64,000 nucleotides of DNA from Allium sativum (lineage: Eukaryota; Streptophyta; Magnoliopsida; Asparagales; Amaryllidaceae), in the NCBI GenBank assembly GCA_030737875.1, contig JASFAX010000020.1:33246688-33310687 (forward strand). Reading direction: 5' to 3'. Position 1 is the stretch's first letter. Each line of letters starts with the position of its first letter. Both the position numbers and the translations under genes were made by a program. Positions 9,026 to 20,352 of this stretch are shown here, in pieces. The notes under the pieces were generated by a model that worked only from the letters and a program-made list of their open reading frames with translations, was not told the DNA's origin and made no database searches.

Positions 9026-9442
9026 CCTTCATGACAGAACAATAAAATCACCAAAAAATTCCTTTCTTTCTGCTCTGCAAAACTGTTCTTATTTACTGCA
9101 CTCTTGAGTTCGTGTTGCTCTGCACTTGAAAGCGCTTCAAATTGCAGAGATCGGTCCGTTTTATCTTGGGATACAATTGCTCGATAACCTTCAGCGCCAG
9201 TGAGGGAGCAATATTGTTTCAAAGAAACAGATTTACTCTGGACTCGGACAATACTGAAAGGTACTCTTCTTCTTTTTCTGTTTTGCAACAGTTCTGCTCT
9301 GTTGCAATTCCGGTCGCGCTTTTCGCCGTTACTAATTCTGAAACAATTCAAATTAGTAACGCTTCTTGACGTGACAATTGGATAGTGACAATTTATTGAT
9401 TGCTATCAGATTCGTATTGCATTTGCATTGTTACGAATAACA
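9026..9442 (+). repeat. Copia 3' LTR, second part
   Basis: This continues the copia LTR after the solo LTR and its TAAAG duplication. The likely end is ...GAATAACA at 9442, because from 9443 the sequence (ATTTCGTTACC) matches a different copia LTR family. That would give an LTR of about 860 bp. The end is inferred from this junction only. Confidence 0.5.
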
Positions 9443-9672
9443 ATTTCGTTACCTATTTTGTGCAAGGAATGAATGGAAAAAAATGGAAGGAATATTAATG
9501 AATAGGGGATATTGCAAATGTTTGTCATTTAATTAGTTGTCATGTTTCATGAAGAAAAGGAACGGAAAGAGCCTAAATTTGCAAAAGAGATTGATTGATG
9601 GAGAAAAGGAAAATTGTCAATCAATCATATGATAATTAATTAATGGGATTGATTAATGAAAAGGAAAATTGT
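9443..9672 (+). repeat. Fragment of the copia-B LTR family
   Basis: From ATTTCGTTACCTATTTTGTG to about 9672 this matches, with few changes, the interior of the LTRs at 17394-18079 and 22501-23126, including the duplicated GATTGATTGATGG unit seen in the left LTR. The upstream part was separated by the copia element that ends at 9442. Confidence 0.8.
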
Positions 9673-9675
9673 TCA

Positions 9676-10330
9676 ATGGTATTTCGTGGTTCCCAAAACA
9701 TTTTGAATTATATTTCATTTCCATCAATATCTTAGATACATGCTCTTTTAAACAGGATACCGATTCGAGCAATGAAATTTTTAATAGAAATAATATCCTT
9801 TTACTTCTTTTGGATATTTCACAAAAAAATTACCAGATTTGGATCTAATCTTTTCAAATGCAAGGTGATCAACAAACATTTCACATTCCAAACCTTTACA
9901 ACAGAAACAATAGGATGTTTCCTTGTTCATATCTTATATGGCATCTTCAAATTTTTTTTAGTGGATTACAATTAAATATAAATTGTTTTAAGGGATAATC
10001 CTAATATTTATTGGAAGATCTGCATGACTCATCATTGATCGTACCATATCTTGTATGGTGCGACTTCTCCTTTCAAACACACCATTCCAATATGGTGTTC
10101 TAGTGGTGTGAGTTGTGAAACCATTTCACACTCATTTAGATAGTCATTAAATTATTAGGTTTAATATTCTGTCAATCTATTCGAATAGCATTTATTTTCT
10201 ATCAAAATTGGTTTTGAAATTCATTTTTGAATTCTTTGAACATTTCAAAGGATTCTGATTTGTGTTTCATAAGATACACATATCTATATCTACTGACGTC
10301 ATTAGTAAATGTCAAAAACCACTAAGTTCG
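9676..10330 (-). pseudogene. Ty1/copia integrase fragment (degenerate)
   Basis: Translated on the minus strand, with frame changes and stops, it shows a copia integrase core in order. Near 10325-10265 it reads FLTFTNDVSRYRYVYL. Further on are ESFEMFKEFKNE and, near 10100-10000, RTPYWNGVFERRSRTIQDMV, the segment holding the catalytic glutamate (ER). Near 9840-9780 is YPKEVKGYYFY from the C-terminal part. Gag, protease and RT are missing. The copia-B LTR fragment touches its downstream end. It is a dead fragment. Confidence 0.8.
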
Positions 10331-11343
10331 GCAAAACTAATGGAAACCTGCCACACTTCCTTGTGTGTCCTTCCCGCTCGCCCACCCCAATGGATTTTGT
10401 GATCCCAAAGACTGCCTTTGCCCTAGAACAATATTTTTGATGCCTTCGAGAAGACATCTACTCCATTTTCCTCTACTTATCACATTAGTACACCATCTTC
10501 CCTACGTCAACCACTACCATTATTGTCGACACCGTAACTGCTTCTTTCTCCATGCATCAAACTTTTTAATGAATCATTGAGTAATCTTGACATTTCAACA
10601 TGCAAAGGTCTCACAGATAATCTTTAATTTGCATGTAGTTATATGATAGGTGTTTGGAGTTTAAAATTTGTTAAAACGATCGATTTAGAGTTGCTTTCAA
10701 TTAAAATGAGGAGGAGGAGGAGGAGACAGAACATGGGACTGAAAGTGGTGGCGGAGAATTAGGTTTATGAAAGCTATAATGACGAACTCTTCGTTGTTAT
10801 AAATTTATAATACTGAATGAAGATTTCATCATCATCAAAAATATAATATAAATTTATAAATTTCATCATCGTAATTATAAATTTATAATAGTGAATGAAG
10901 ATTTCATCATCATCATAGTTGGTAACGGTCTTAATTATGTGATTAACCAAAATGAAAATATTCCGCATAGTTTCTAAATTATATGTAAATAATTGTTTCA
11001 ACTTTAAAATATCTAAATTATAATACGAGAATTTAAGTAGAAAAAAATTAATTTATTTAGCGTACCATTGTAAATTAAATTGATTTCAAAGTGAAATATG
11101 AAAAGAAATTAGGTGGAATGGAGAGATATCATATGAAATAAATTAAAGAGCATAAAATTCTTTAGTTTACTAGTTGAAGAATAGATACATACAGGTAACA
11201 ATGTTCCAAATTGTAATGACGAGATTGTACAAAATTAAACGATTACGAAACTACCGGTAATTTGTTGAGAAAATAACTTCAAGTCTTCAACTTCAATATC
11301 AAGGTCGAACCAAATGTAATCCGACCAAACTAGGGGACTGAGG
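10331..11343. other. AT-rich spacer, no gene recognised
   Basis: Contains a (GAG)n microsatellite near 10709-10724 and a partly duplicated AAATTTATAAT/TTTCATCATCATC segment at about 10797-10920. No coding similarity was recognised. Confidence 0.6.
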
Positions 11344-11699
11344 TAACTGCTATAAGAAAACACTAATTTAGCGTCAAATATTTAGAAGCGAATATTTCCA
11401 TTGCTAATTTGCGACGGTTTTCCATGTGATGAGCAAGGGATAGTTTTTTTAAATTTTCATCTTTTTTTCTTTTATTTATTACCATCATTTTCTGCCATCC
11501 ATCACTAAGCCATTGCAAATTGTGCCAAATTACCAACAGAAAATTTCTCCTGCCATTTTCTGCTGCAAATCTAGGCAGAATACCAACGAATATTTATCGA
11601 AGCTATTCTGCAGCAGAATTCCAACAGATTTGCAAGAGATATTTATATTATTTTTCTAAGATATACTTTAGTGTTTTTTTTATAATTATTAAAATGTTC

Positions 11700-13420
11700 A
11701 ATAATTAGTAATTAATTTGTTCTAATTAATGATTTATAAGTAATAATAAATATTAATTTACATTCTATAATAAAGAAATTATAATCATTGCTTATTTAAA
11801 ATTAACAAAATAATCTTTGCTCATTACCAATGTAATTACTAAATTCTTAATTAAGTCCTCTGCTTTCATCACAAATCTCAGTCAGTATGCCAGTATATTT
11901 TACGCTAAATCTCAAAATTTTAAATTGTTCTTTTATAATTATTCCCCTAAATAATGAAAATATCAGTATATTATAATAATTATTTAATAGTTAGTATAAT
12001 AATTTAATACTTATTAAATGATATTATTATTCAATAATTAATTTTAAATAATTGTATGTAATAATTAGAGTTGATAATTATAGTTGATGCTTATATTTTA
12101 CAATTATAATTGATAATTATTTTTTATATTTTGAAAATTTGAAATAATCTTGAATTGACTTGAAATAAATCATAAAGTTTATAAAACCAATTATTATATG
12201 ACATGAAGTAACAAAATTTCTAAACTTTAAAATATTGAAAAATTCATTTAATAGTTTAAGATAAACTACAGTTTTTTTAAACATTGGCTCCACAGGTGAA
12301 ATTTTGGCTCCAACATGTGAAACATTTGGATCTATCGTTGGAGTTTCATTCAAGTCTCATAACCCGCTGTTGATTTATATTTATTTATTTCCATTTATAA
12401 AAAGTCCAATCTACCGATTGCGACCGACATATATTTAACAATTACTTATATTCAAATCTAAATTATCATAGTACTAATAATCAGAAAGTAATAACAAAAT
12501 AAGGAAGGATACTTTTCAATACTTAGTGATTACAACTAAATTACTAATATCAACTAATTAATGATTAGTTTTAAATAATTACTTTTAATATTTGAAAATT
12601 ACTATCAAATAAGTGTAAAAAGTAACAATAATTAATGATTAATAATAAGACTTAGGGATTAACAAGTAATATTTATTAGTGAAGAGAAAATATTTAGTAC
12701 TTTATATCTAATAGACACAATTAATTATTATATTTAATAATTAATATTTCAAAAGAAAGTCAAATTCAAATTTTTTAAAAAAAAATTGAATTTTCGAAAA
12801 CGCAAAAATAAAGGATTATAATTCTTTTAATAAACTTAAAATTTGTATATTCATATTTTCAAAAAAGTTCAAAATTATTAAAAAAGAGAGGAAATCAACA
12901 ATAGTAAATAGTTTTTATAAATTTTGATATTCAATAATTAATATTAGATATATAAAATTAATAATTACCACGAATTGTTAATAACTAATACTATGTATAT
13001 AATAATAATGACATTTAATTCTTAATGTTTAGTTATGGTTGGAAAGTAATAACTAATCATTATTAAATAATAAACAAGAATTAGTTAATAATTAATAGTT
13101 ATATTACAAAACACATTACAACTTTTGTATGATACAAAACATTGCATTCGTATACATATATTTGATTTATTTTGTAACTTCAAATTTTTATAAGGACAAA
13201 TTTTCAGAATGACTAAGAAATAAAATTTATTATCTAGTATCTAAAATTAGGTTACACTCACTATAAGTTATTATAACCACGTGTTTTCATTTCCTGGAAA
13301 GTAACGTCCTTTCATATTTTTACTTCCCTTAAAAAGTACCATTCAAAATTTCTACGTTTCTCGACAGTTTAAATTTTGGCTCCAATGCACAAATTTTTGG
13401 CTTGAACGAACTTATCAAAC
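11700..13420. other. AT-rich interior, no gene recognised
   Basis: Long runs of AT-rich sequence with many TAATAATTA-like words and no coding frame of note. Confidence 0.5.
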
Positions 13421-13520
13421 CCTAACACATTTCGCAAGTAACATTCAGCCAAATCATGAGTAGTCGCCACTACCACATACCATTACAATTAGTTCGAAAA
13501 AATAACCTAATTCTAAAAGA

Positions 13521-13634
13521 AAAAATTGGCGACTACTCCCCTTCTGTAATTTGATTTCCAACATCTCCAAGCACCAAAAAAATTGGCAACTTCGTCCCCC
13601 CTTCGATTTCCAGCATCTCCGAGCATCTAGCAAT
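13521..13634 (+). repeat. 57-bp imperfect tandem duplication
   Basis: AAAAATTGGC starts at 13521 and again at 13578, each followed by a diverged copy ending in CATCTCC(A/G)AGCA. It lies in the region that would be the 5' flank of the gene-like exons. Confidence 0.6.
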
Positions 13635-14795
13635 CGAGCATCCAACGATTTTGAGCAATCGAGGGTATTGGGCGTTTTCTGGTTTATTTATTATTTATTT
13701 TATGCTTTTGTTTTCTGGTTCATGCGCGGTGGACCTTTTTCCTTAGATTCCTTCTAGACCTCTTCAATAACTCATGTTCCCCCCACGTATGACTGATTTT
13801 GAGCAATCGGGTGTACAGGGCAATTCCGGTATTGGGTTTCATTTAGATCATTTGGGTTTTCTCTGAGTACCTATGTTGTTCGTTTATGCATCTTTGCTTT
13901 AGATTGGTTTTTTTGAGAGAAGTTGTTTTGTTTTTCTGTTGTTTACTGATTTGAGTGGTTTATATTGTTTGGGGATGTGCTGTTTGACCCGTTTCTTTCT
14001 AATTTTCCACTGGAAAAAAAGAGTAGGCCATTGTTGAATTTTATTTTAGAAATGTTTTCATCTACTTACATCATTTATTAATGGCTATAATATTTATTAC
14101 AGGTAGGAAATTTTGAGTATCATTTTAAATTCACACTTTGGTGGTTTTATATGCTTGTGTTTTCTGTGTATTTCTCTATTCAAGTTGAAAGACAGAATAT
14201 ATCAAGTGTTTCGGATTCACAAATGTAGTAAGAAAGTAAAGCATCGACCCTCATGTTTTGTTATGGTTTGCAACATTTTACAACTGCCAACTAATTTTAA
14301 AACTGGTGATATTAATTTTCTTTGGTCATTTAATCGTCCCATATTTGCTAATGTGCAACTCTATTTTCATTTGGTTTAAAACTAGTGATTTTATTTATAC
14401 AACTCCAACTCATTTGATGCATAGTTTTTGCGAAATTTTACGACCACACTCATATTTGATGGATACTGCATGCAAGGTTTAAACTATTTGATCCAAAGTT
14501 ATGATGAGTGAAGGTCTACCCAAAGTTACTACGCATAATTCATTGATTTACCTCATACGTATACCCAAAGTTAGGATAAGTGAAGGTCGAATAATCAATG
14601 AACTATTCAGCCCATAAACCAGAATTCTTGTGAGGAGTTTATTTTTCTTAGCCCCCCCCCCCTCCCCCCCAAAAAAAAATATCTTCGTATGTTGATCTAT
14701 ATGACATATAGGTTTGCTTTGACATATAGGTTTGGATTTGCCACAATTGCTGCAACAAGGGAAATAAAATTCTCTTGAAGTCTACTTTTTTGCAG

Positions 14796-15009
14796 TTGAA
14801 TTCACGAACAATCAGGTAAGCATCCTGTTGTTTTAGTGCTAATTTAATGCAATAGCAACTTGATCAGTGGTTGGATTATGTTATTGACTGAATTGAATCA
14901 TAGGCCCTAATCTCATAATTCTAATAGATTTTATCGATGGCGAGGGATAGAGTGTTCCATAACATTGTGTCATCTTCTTCATCAACTGGGAAGCCCAATA
15001 ATTTGGAAG
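14796..15009 (+). pseudogene. Gene-like exon pair (possible captured gene fragment)
   Basis: TTTTTTGCAG at 14786-14795 precedes a 20-bp exon (14796-14815) followed by GTAAGC. A second acceptor, CTAATAG at 14921-14927, leads to ATG at 14937 and a 24-codon open stretch (MARDRVFHNIV... with an S-rich tract) ending at 15009 before GTAAGT. A further acceptor is possible at 15098, but the next frame closes after about 12 codons. This looks like the 5' end of a plant gene with untranslated introns, but the product is not recognised and no full protein follows. It may be a gene fragment carried by the possible DNA transposon around it, or chance splice motifs. Confidence 0.3.
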
Positions 15010-15551
15010 GTAAGTTATATGTTTGATCTTTTTTAGGTATACAGCTTGATCATTGTCTAACTTACTGAAGTTTCGTTTTCAAATTTGACATTGAACAGAA
15101 TTACGTGTACTATATATTCTGAATTCAGCTATGTGATTTCATTGTGAATTTAGCTTTAGTTAACATGATATTGCCTATCTATGGGTGATATAAAGCAACT
15201 GCATCATGAACTTGGGATCTTTACATGATGATTGGGGTACAAAAGAACAAAATGAAAGAGCTGCTGCACTTATTGTTTTCTTAGAAGCATGACCCCGAGT
15301 TAAAAAATAACTTCTTTGGATGGTAATAGAGCAGTTTCTTGTAATGTTAAGGTTAATGTTAGGTGATTGCCGATCAAACTACTTTTGCTTAAATGTATAT
15401 TATCAGTGTATGCTTGGATGTACTAAAAAGTTCAAGACAATACGTAGTTATCAAAGTTGAATGCACCGAGCAAAGAAATAAATCATAATTGCAAACTTAT
15501 CTTTGTTTATTTTGAATATGCAATTTATTTCTGTATTCGTAGTTGATTAAA

Positions 15552-15600
15552 ATTAGTTCGATAATTGTGTGTATATATATATGTGCGTTATATATATATA

Positions 15601-15651
<51 letters not shown>

Positions 15652-15665
15652 ATTATCGAACTAAT
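15552..15665. repeat. Palindromic hairpin built around AC/AT microsatellites
   Basis: ATTAGTTCGATAATTGTGTG (from 15552) is the inverted repeat of CACACAATTATCGAACTAAT (ending 15665), with (TA)n and (CA)n runs between. The unique outer 15 bp of each arm match perfectly, so the symmetry is not only due to the simple repeat. Confidence 0.8.
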
Positions 15666-16072
15666 ATATTGGTAGATCAGAAGAGGAATAGCGGCGGATT
15701 ACCAACAAAAAAAGTGAGGTTAAGTTTACTTCAATTTAATTTCCGTCGCTAATCCCTTGACAATTAGTAAGGGTTTACCAATGCTTTTTATAAATAATAA
15801 TTTATTATAAATTATTTATCCGTCGGTAAATAGTCGGTAAATAAATTAAAATTAAAATAATAAACAAAATTTTATTTTTATTATATAATTAGTAAAATGA
15901 TGGAAAAATGTTGGAAAACTTATGCTAAATACCGTCGCAAAATCTAACACGATTACCGTCATGGTTTTTACCGACTACTGTGTTACGCAGGAAATCCGTT
16001 GCTAAGTCCAATTTAGAGACGGATTAGAAGCAGATTCTTCCACTGTTAAATGCGGTTTTTCTTGTAATGTAA

Positions 16073-17388
16073 CCATTGGGCATGGATTCTAAATTTAGGC
16101 TGTTTGTGTGTTCTGAAAATATTTAAGACAAGTTACAAAACATTTACAATATATAGAAGGTTTAATGTAGTGATTACTTGTATGCTTAATACGAACTGTA
16201 ATGGCAACATTATTTATTTTGTAATAAAAAAAATTCACACTACAGCTAAATTTTAGGTAGGAGCGTTATATTAGTTGTGCCCGGCCCGTTAAATATACAA
16301 CTGCAAGTTGAACACTGCCGGTGGCCAAATTGTACATAACCATAAGGTCAATTACTAACTAATGTTGGGATCGTAAATCAACAAGTAACAGGTAAAGAGA
16401 TCCACAAGTGTACATCTTTCAAAGAAGCCCATTGTATAAAGGTTGACATCTTCGCAAAAGCCCAATGATACAGATAAATAAAACCAATAAATTTATGGAC
16501 TTTGCTACAGTGCTGTGCTAGACTGAAAATTGCTTCCGGATGCATTGACTACAGTTACAATGCTAACGCTAGACTGGTAGTAGTGGTGGCTTACTAAGAG
16601 AGAGGGTGGAGGTGTTTATTTCAACACGTGTGCCTATAGTGCTAACGTATGGCCCGAAGAACCAATAACATAAAAGCGGCAGTTGGTAAGGCCATTCATT
16701 TAATTACTAAATCATTTGCTCATGTGCTTTCTGTTGCAATCTGTTCAGCCAATCCAAACGCATATATTTTCTCTTCCATACAAAAAGCCGTGGAGAATAT
16801 ATTTTGCTAAACTTATAAAAAGTTCTTCCCTGTGATTAGCTGAACAAACCGAAGCAGGAATAGGAGACTAGCTAGATGACTTCAACTTTGTGTGTTAAAA
16901 TTAGCATCTAGGTCAAATCTTTGCTAGATATATATTATGTTAAGGAAAATTTATATTCGTTCCTCATTTCTCTATCCTTGTGTGCCGACGTTAACATTCT
17001 GCCAAAAAAGCAAACTTGAAGAAAGTAAAATTTGGTACAACATGATTGCTTCTACTAAACTACATATCGGAAATACATTGAAAATGATTGTACTGTATTG
17101 CACTCGACTGATTATTGAGAATAGTAGGCTGCACCCTTATAAACGTATGAAATCCATATTTATATAGTGCTGCTGCTGCCCTAACAAGCATATTAGTTAA
17201 CTGTACTTCATCAAGAATGTTGGTTGCTAATAACCTAATTTCAGATCATGATTAATTAACTGTACTTCACCAAGAATATTGGTTGCTAATAACCTAATTT
17301 CAGAACATGATTGTGATCTTTAAGCTGTTCGCTGTGTTTGGAAAAATCACAAACATCCTTTAGGGTCTCATGGTGTGCATCCATATAA
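16073..17388. other. Intergenic spacer, no gene recognised
   Basis: Moderately AT-rich. Holds the 59-bp duplication described separately. No protein similarity was recognised in the short open frames. Confidence 0.55.
17193..17310. repeat. 59-bp tandem duplication
   Basis: Copies at 17193-17251 and 17252-17310 share TTAACTGTACTTCA and TTGGTTGCTAATAACC with only a few differences, so the duplication is fairly recent. Confidence 0.85.
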
Positions 17389-17393
17389 GTTTT

Positions 17394-18079
17394 TATTGGA
17401 ATTTAATGATACAATATTTCCATATCTAATTAATTATGGAAATACGCATTGTAATTTCGTTACCTATTTTGTGCAAAGAATGAATGGAAAGAAATGAAAG
17501 GAATATTAATGAATAGGGATATTAGAAATGTTTGTCGTTCAATTAGTTGTCATGTTTCATGAAGAAAAGAAACGGAAAGAGCCTAAATTTGCAAAAGAGA
17601 TTGATTGATGGAAAAAAGGAAAATTGTCAATCAATCATATGATAATTAATTAATGGGATTGATTGATGGAGAAAAGGGAAATTATCAATCAATCATATGC
17701 CAATTAATTAATGGAATATTTGTTTTTCATAAATTGATTTATTTTACATAAATCAATAGTCTCATCCCCAAGTAATCTTTTCTCTATTTAAAGAGAGACA
17801 TAGAGAATGCTATGTAATGAGAGATCATTGTATTCTTCATTTCTTTTGCTCTACATTAAAAAACTCTATAATCTCTTGAATATATTAATAATATCTCTTC
17901 CTCATTGAAGTAGACGTACACTATCTCGCGATAGTGGAACCATTATAAATTTGTGTGTTCTCTGTTGCATTTTTTTCTATGATCTGAGATTTATATTCAT
18001 TTCAAGTTGTTTATTCTATCACATCATTGCAAGATCCTATTGAGTTTTTTCCGCTGTAAGGGACTGATCAACCCTTACA
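17394..18079 (+). repeat. 5' LTR of copia-B
   Basis: From TATTGGAATTTAATG (ancestral TG changed to TA in both LTRs) to CAACCCTTACA, 686 bp. It is 60 bp longer than the 3' LTR, mainly because of a 58-bp duplication (17600-17657 and 17658-17714) whose unit folds on itself through GATTGATTGAT and ATCAATCAATC. A TATTTAAAG motif at 17785-17793 may be the core promoter. Confidence 0.9.
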
Positions 18080-18081
18080 AC

Positions 18082-18093
18082 TGGTATCAGAGC
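18082..18093 (+). promoter_or_regulatory. Primer-binding site (initiator-Met tRNA)
   Basis: TGGTATCAGAGC, two bases after the 5' LTR, complementary to the 3' end of plant initiator-Met tRNA. Confidence 0.9.
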
Positions 18094-18106
18094 GAGATTC
18101 GCAAAG

Positions 18107-18966
18107 ATGGTATTTGGTAGAATGGCAGTAGGAGATGAAAACAATAAAAATAATACGTCAGTGCCAATAGTTGCTCCATACGTCAGAGGCTCCTATGTGG
18201 CGTCAGGATCACAGTTGACAATAGAGAAGTGGAATGGCGAAGGAGACCTTGAAAAATGGCAGTGGATGATGAAAGCAGTTTTGAGAAGAAATCGTGTTCA
18301 TCAAGTGGTATTTGATACAGAGGCATTGCTTGCTGATATTTCATCAGTGGAATTAGAAGAGATGGAAGAATGGGCCTTTACTACTCTTCATCTTGCTATG
18401 GGAAAGAATGTAATTTCTGAAATCAATCAGGAGACAACGGCTAGAGGCATTTGGAAGAAGTTGGAGGACCTCTACATGAAGAAATCCCTAACCAACCGCC
18501 TGATCCTATTGAAGACTTTCTTCACTTATAAGATGAAGGAAGGTTCTTAAATTAAGACACACCTAAGTGTGTTTGATGACCTGTTGATGAAGATGAAGTC
18601 TATTGAGTTGAAGATTAATGAAGAACAAAAAGCAATGGTTCTGTTATGTTCGTTTCCAGAGCGATACACTGGTTTCGCTAACAACCTTACGTACGGTAGA
18701 GACACATTGAAATTAGATGATGTGAATATAGGCTAGCTCAGTGAAGAGTTGAGAGATCAGATGAAAGAGTTTGGTATTGGTGATAGTAGTGGAGGAAGTA
18801 GTAGCTCAGGCTTATTTACATAGAGAGAGGAAGAGCAGAGAAGAAAGTGAAGAACAATAGGGGTCGTTCCAATTCTAGGAAGCCTAATTCGCGGAGTAAG
18901 TCTAAAGATGGAAAGTGCTATAATTGTAAGAAACCAGGCCACTAGAGAAGAGACTGTCCAGATTTG
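18107..18966 (+). pseudogene. copia-B gag (broken)
   Basis: ATG at 18107 follows the primer site. The first 147 codons are open and contain the copia gag fold region (IEKWNGEGDLEKWQWMM near the N-terminus), which packages element RNA into particles. A TAA at 18548-18550 and a TAG near 18734 interrupt it, and a frame change precedes the zinc knuckle. The knuckle (CYNCKKPGH then a stop then RRDC, near 18916-18957) has TAG where the family usually has a tryptophan codon. It cannot give a full Gag. Confidence 0.88.
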
Positions 18967-20352
18967 GAGAAGAAGACTGATGGTTCTTCATTTATAGCGA
19001 TGGAGAAAGGCAGTAGCGACTTATTGACAGCGGTTGTATTAGATGTTGCAGACCACTGGATTCTAGATTCTGGAGCATCATTTCACATGACTCCTAATAA
19101 GGATTATTTTTCTTCCTTCGATGCCAAAGAAGGAAGTTCTATCCTTATGGGGAACGATGCTACATGCAAGTCTATGGGAGTTGGTTCCGTTCGCACTCGC
19201 ATGTATGATGGGATTGTTCGCACACTTTCAAATGTTCAGTATGTCACAAGTCTTCGGAAGTCATTAATATCATTAGGCCAATTGGCATCATTAGGATGCA
19301 AAATAACCATTGTCAAAGATAGTTTGAAAGTTTCTTGAGAGGCACTTGTATTGATGAAGGGTGTTATGGTGCAAAATCTGTATTTGCTAATGGGTACCAC
19401 TGTCCATGGAGAATCATGTGTTGGAGTCGATAGTTCTAAAAGTTTGGATGCTACCAAGCTTTGGCATATGAGATTATGTCATACTTCGGAGAAGAACTTA
19501 GAGTTGCTTTGTAAGAAGAAAAAGATCAAAGGAGAAATCTTCAACAAGTTGGACTTTTGCAAGGAGTGTGTATTGGCAAAGCAAACCAGATTTTCTTTTG
19601 GCGATGGCATGCATACTTCTAAGAGGGTACTTGATTATGTGCATTCAGATGATTGGGGGCCATACTCTACAACTTCTATTGGTGGAGCATATTATTTTGT
19701 CTCCTTCATTGATGAATACTCGCGCAAGGTTTGGGTATACGTAATGAAAGCTAAGTCGGAAGTATTTGAGAAGTTTAAGGTTTGGTTAGCTCTTGTTGAA
19801 AACCAAACAGGAAGGAAATTGAAGATTTTTAGATCCGACAATGGTGGAGAATATGTCTCTAAAGAGTTCCTCGACTACTGTAGACAGCGTGGTACTAGAA
19901 GACATTTTACTACACCTGTTGATCCGCAATCCAATGGGATTGCTGACAGAATGAATAGGACTTTACTTGAAAAGGCCCGTTGCTTGATATTGACTGCAGG
20001 TATGTCTAAGGGTTCTTGGGCTGAAGCTATTTCGACTACAACGCATATAATTAATCGGATTCGAGGCTCAGCCATTGATGGGAAGCTTCCAGAGGAGGTA
20101 TGGAGAGGTAAAAACACTTTATTAAGTTATTTTCATATATTTGGATGTCCGGTTTATGTTCACAATACAGGACATGACAACTTGGAGCCTAGGGCCTCCA
20201 AATGTGTTTTTCTTGGTTATACAGATGGCATAAAAGGATATAGAATTTGGAATCCAATTACGAAGAAAGTTATACATTCCAGACATGTGACTTTTGATGA
20301 GTCAGCAATGTTCAAACCTTTGGAAGGTTTTATCAGAGGGTTCAAACTCAGT
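18967..20352 (+). pseudogene. copia-B protease and integrase (broken)
   Basis: Protease motif LDSGASFHM near 19060-19086 has the catalytic aspartate. A TGA at 19336-19338 breaks the frame between protease and integrase. The integrase has the HHCC zinc region (LWHMRLCH ... FCKECVLAK, 19459-19578), the first aspartate in VHSDDWGPY and the second in FRSDNGGEY. The third catalytic residue, normally glutamate in a GVAERMNRT-like motif, is read here as aspartate (GIADRMNRT, near 19940), which should impair catalysis. The frame is lost near 20352. Confidence 0.9.

Larger units (their letters stand above)
11347..16069. mobile_element. Possible degenerate CACTA-type DNA transposon
   Basis: The left end reads CTGCTATAAGAAAAC and the right end, reverse-complemented, CATTACAAGAAAAACCGC. 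Both resemble the CACTACAAGAAAA terminus typical of plant CACTA elements. A 3-bp TAA flanks both ends (11344-11346, 16070-16072), the duplication size expected for this group. Both ends carry CGACGG/CCGTCG-type subterminal motifs (near 11412, 15743, 15821, 15943). No transposase was recognised. The interior holds AT-rich sequence and gene-like exons. Ends are diverged and the TAA match is weak in AT-rich DNA. Confidence 0.4.

Noticed and set aside
15543..15752. 69-codon frame over the AC/AT microsatellite
   Set aside because: Its peptide is tyrosine/isoleucine/threonine repeats from the simple sequence.
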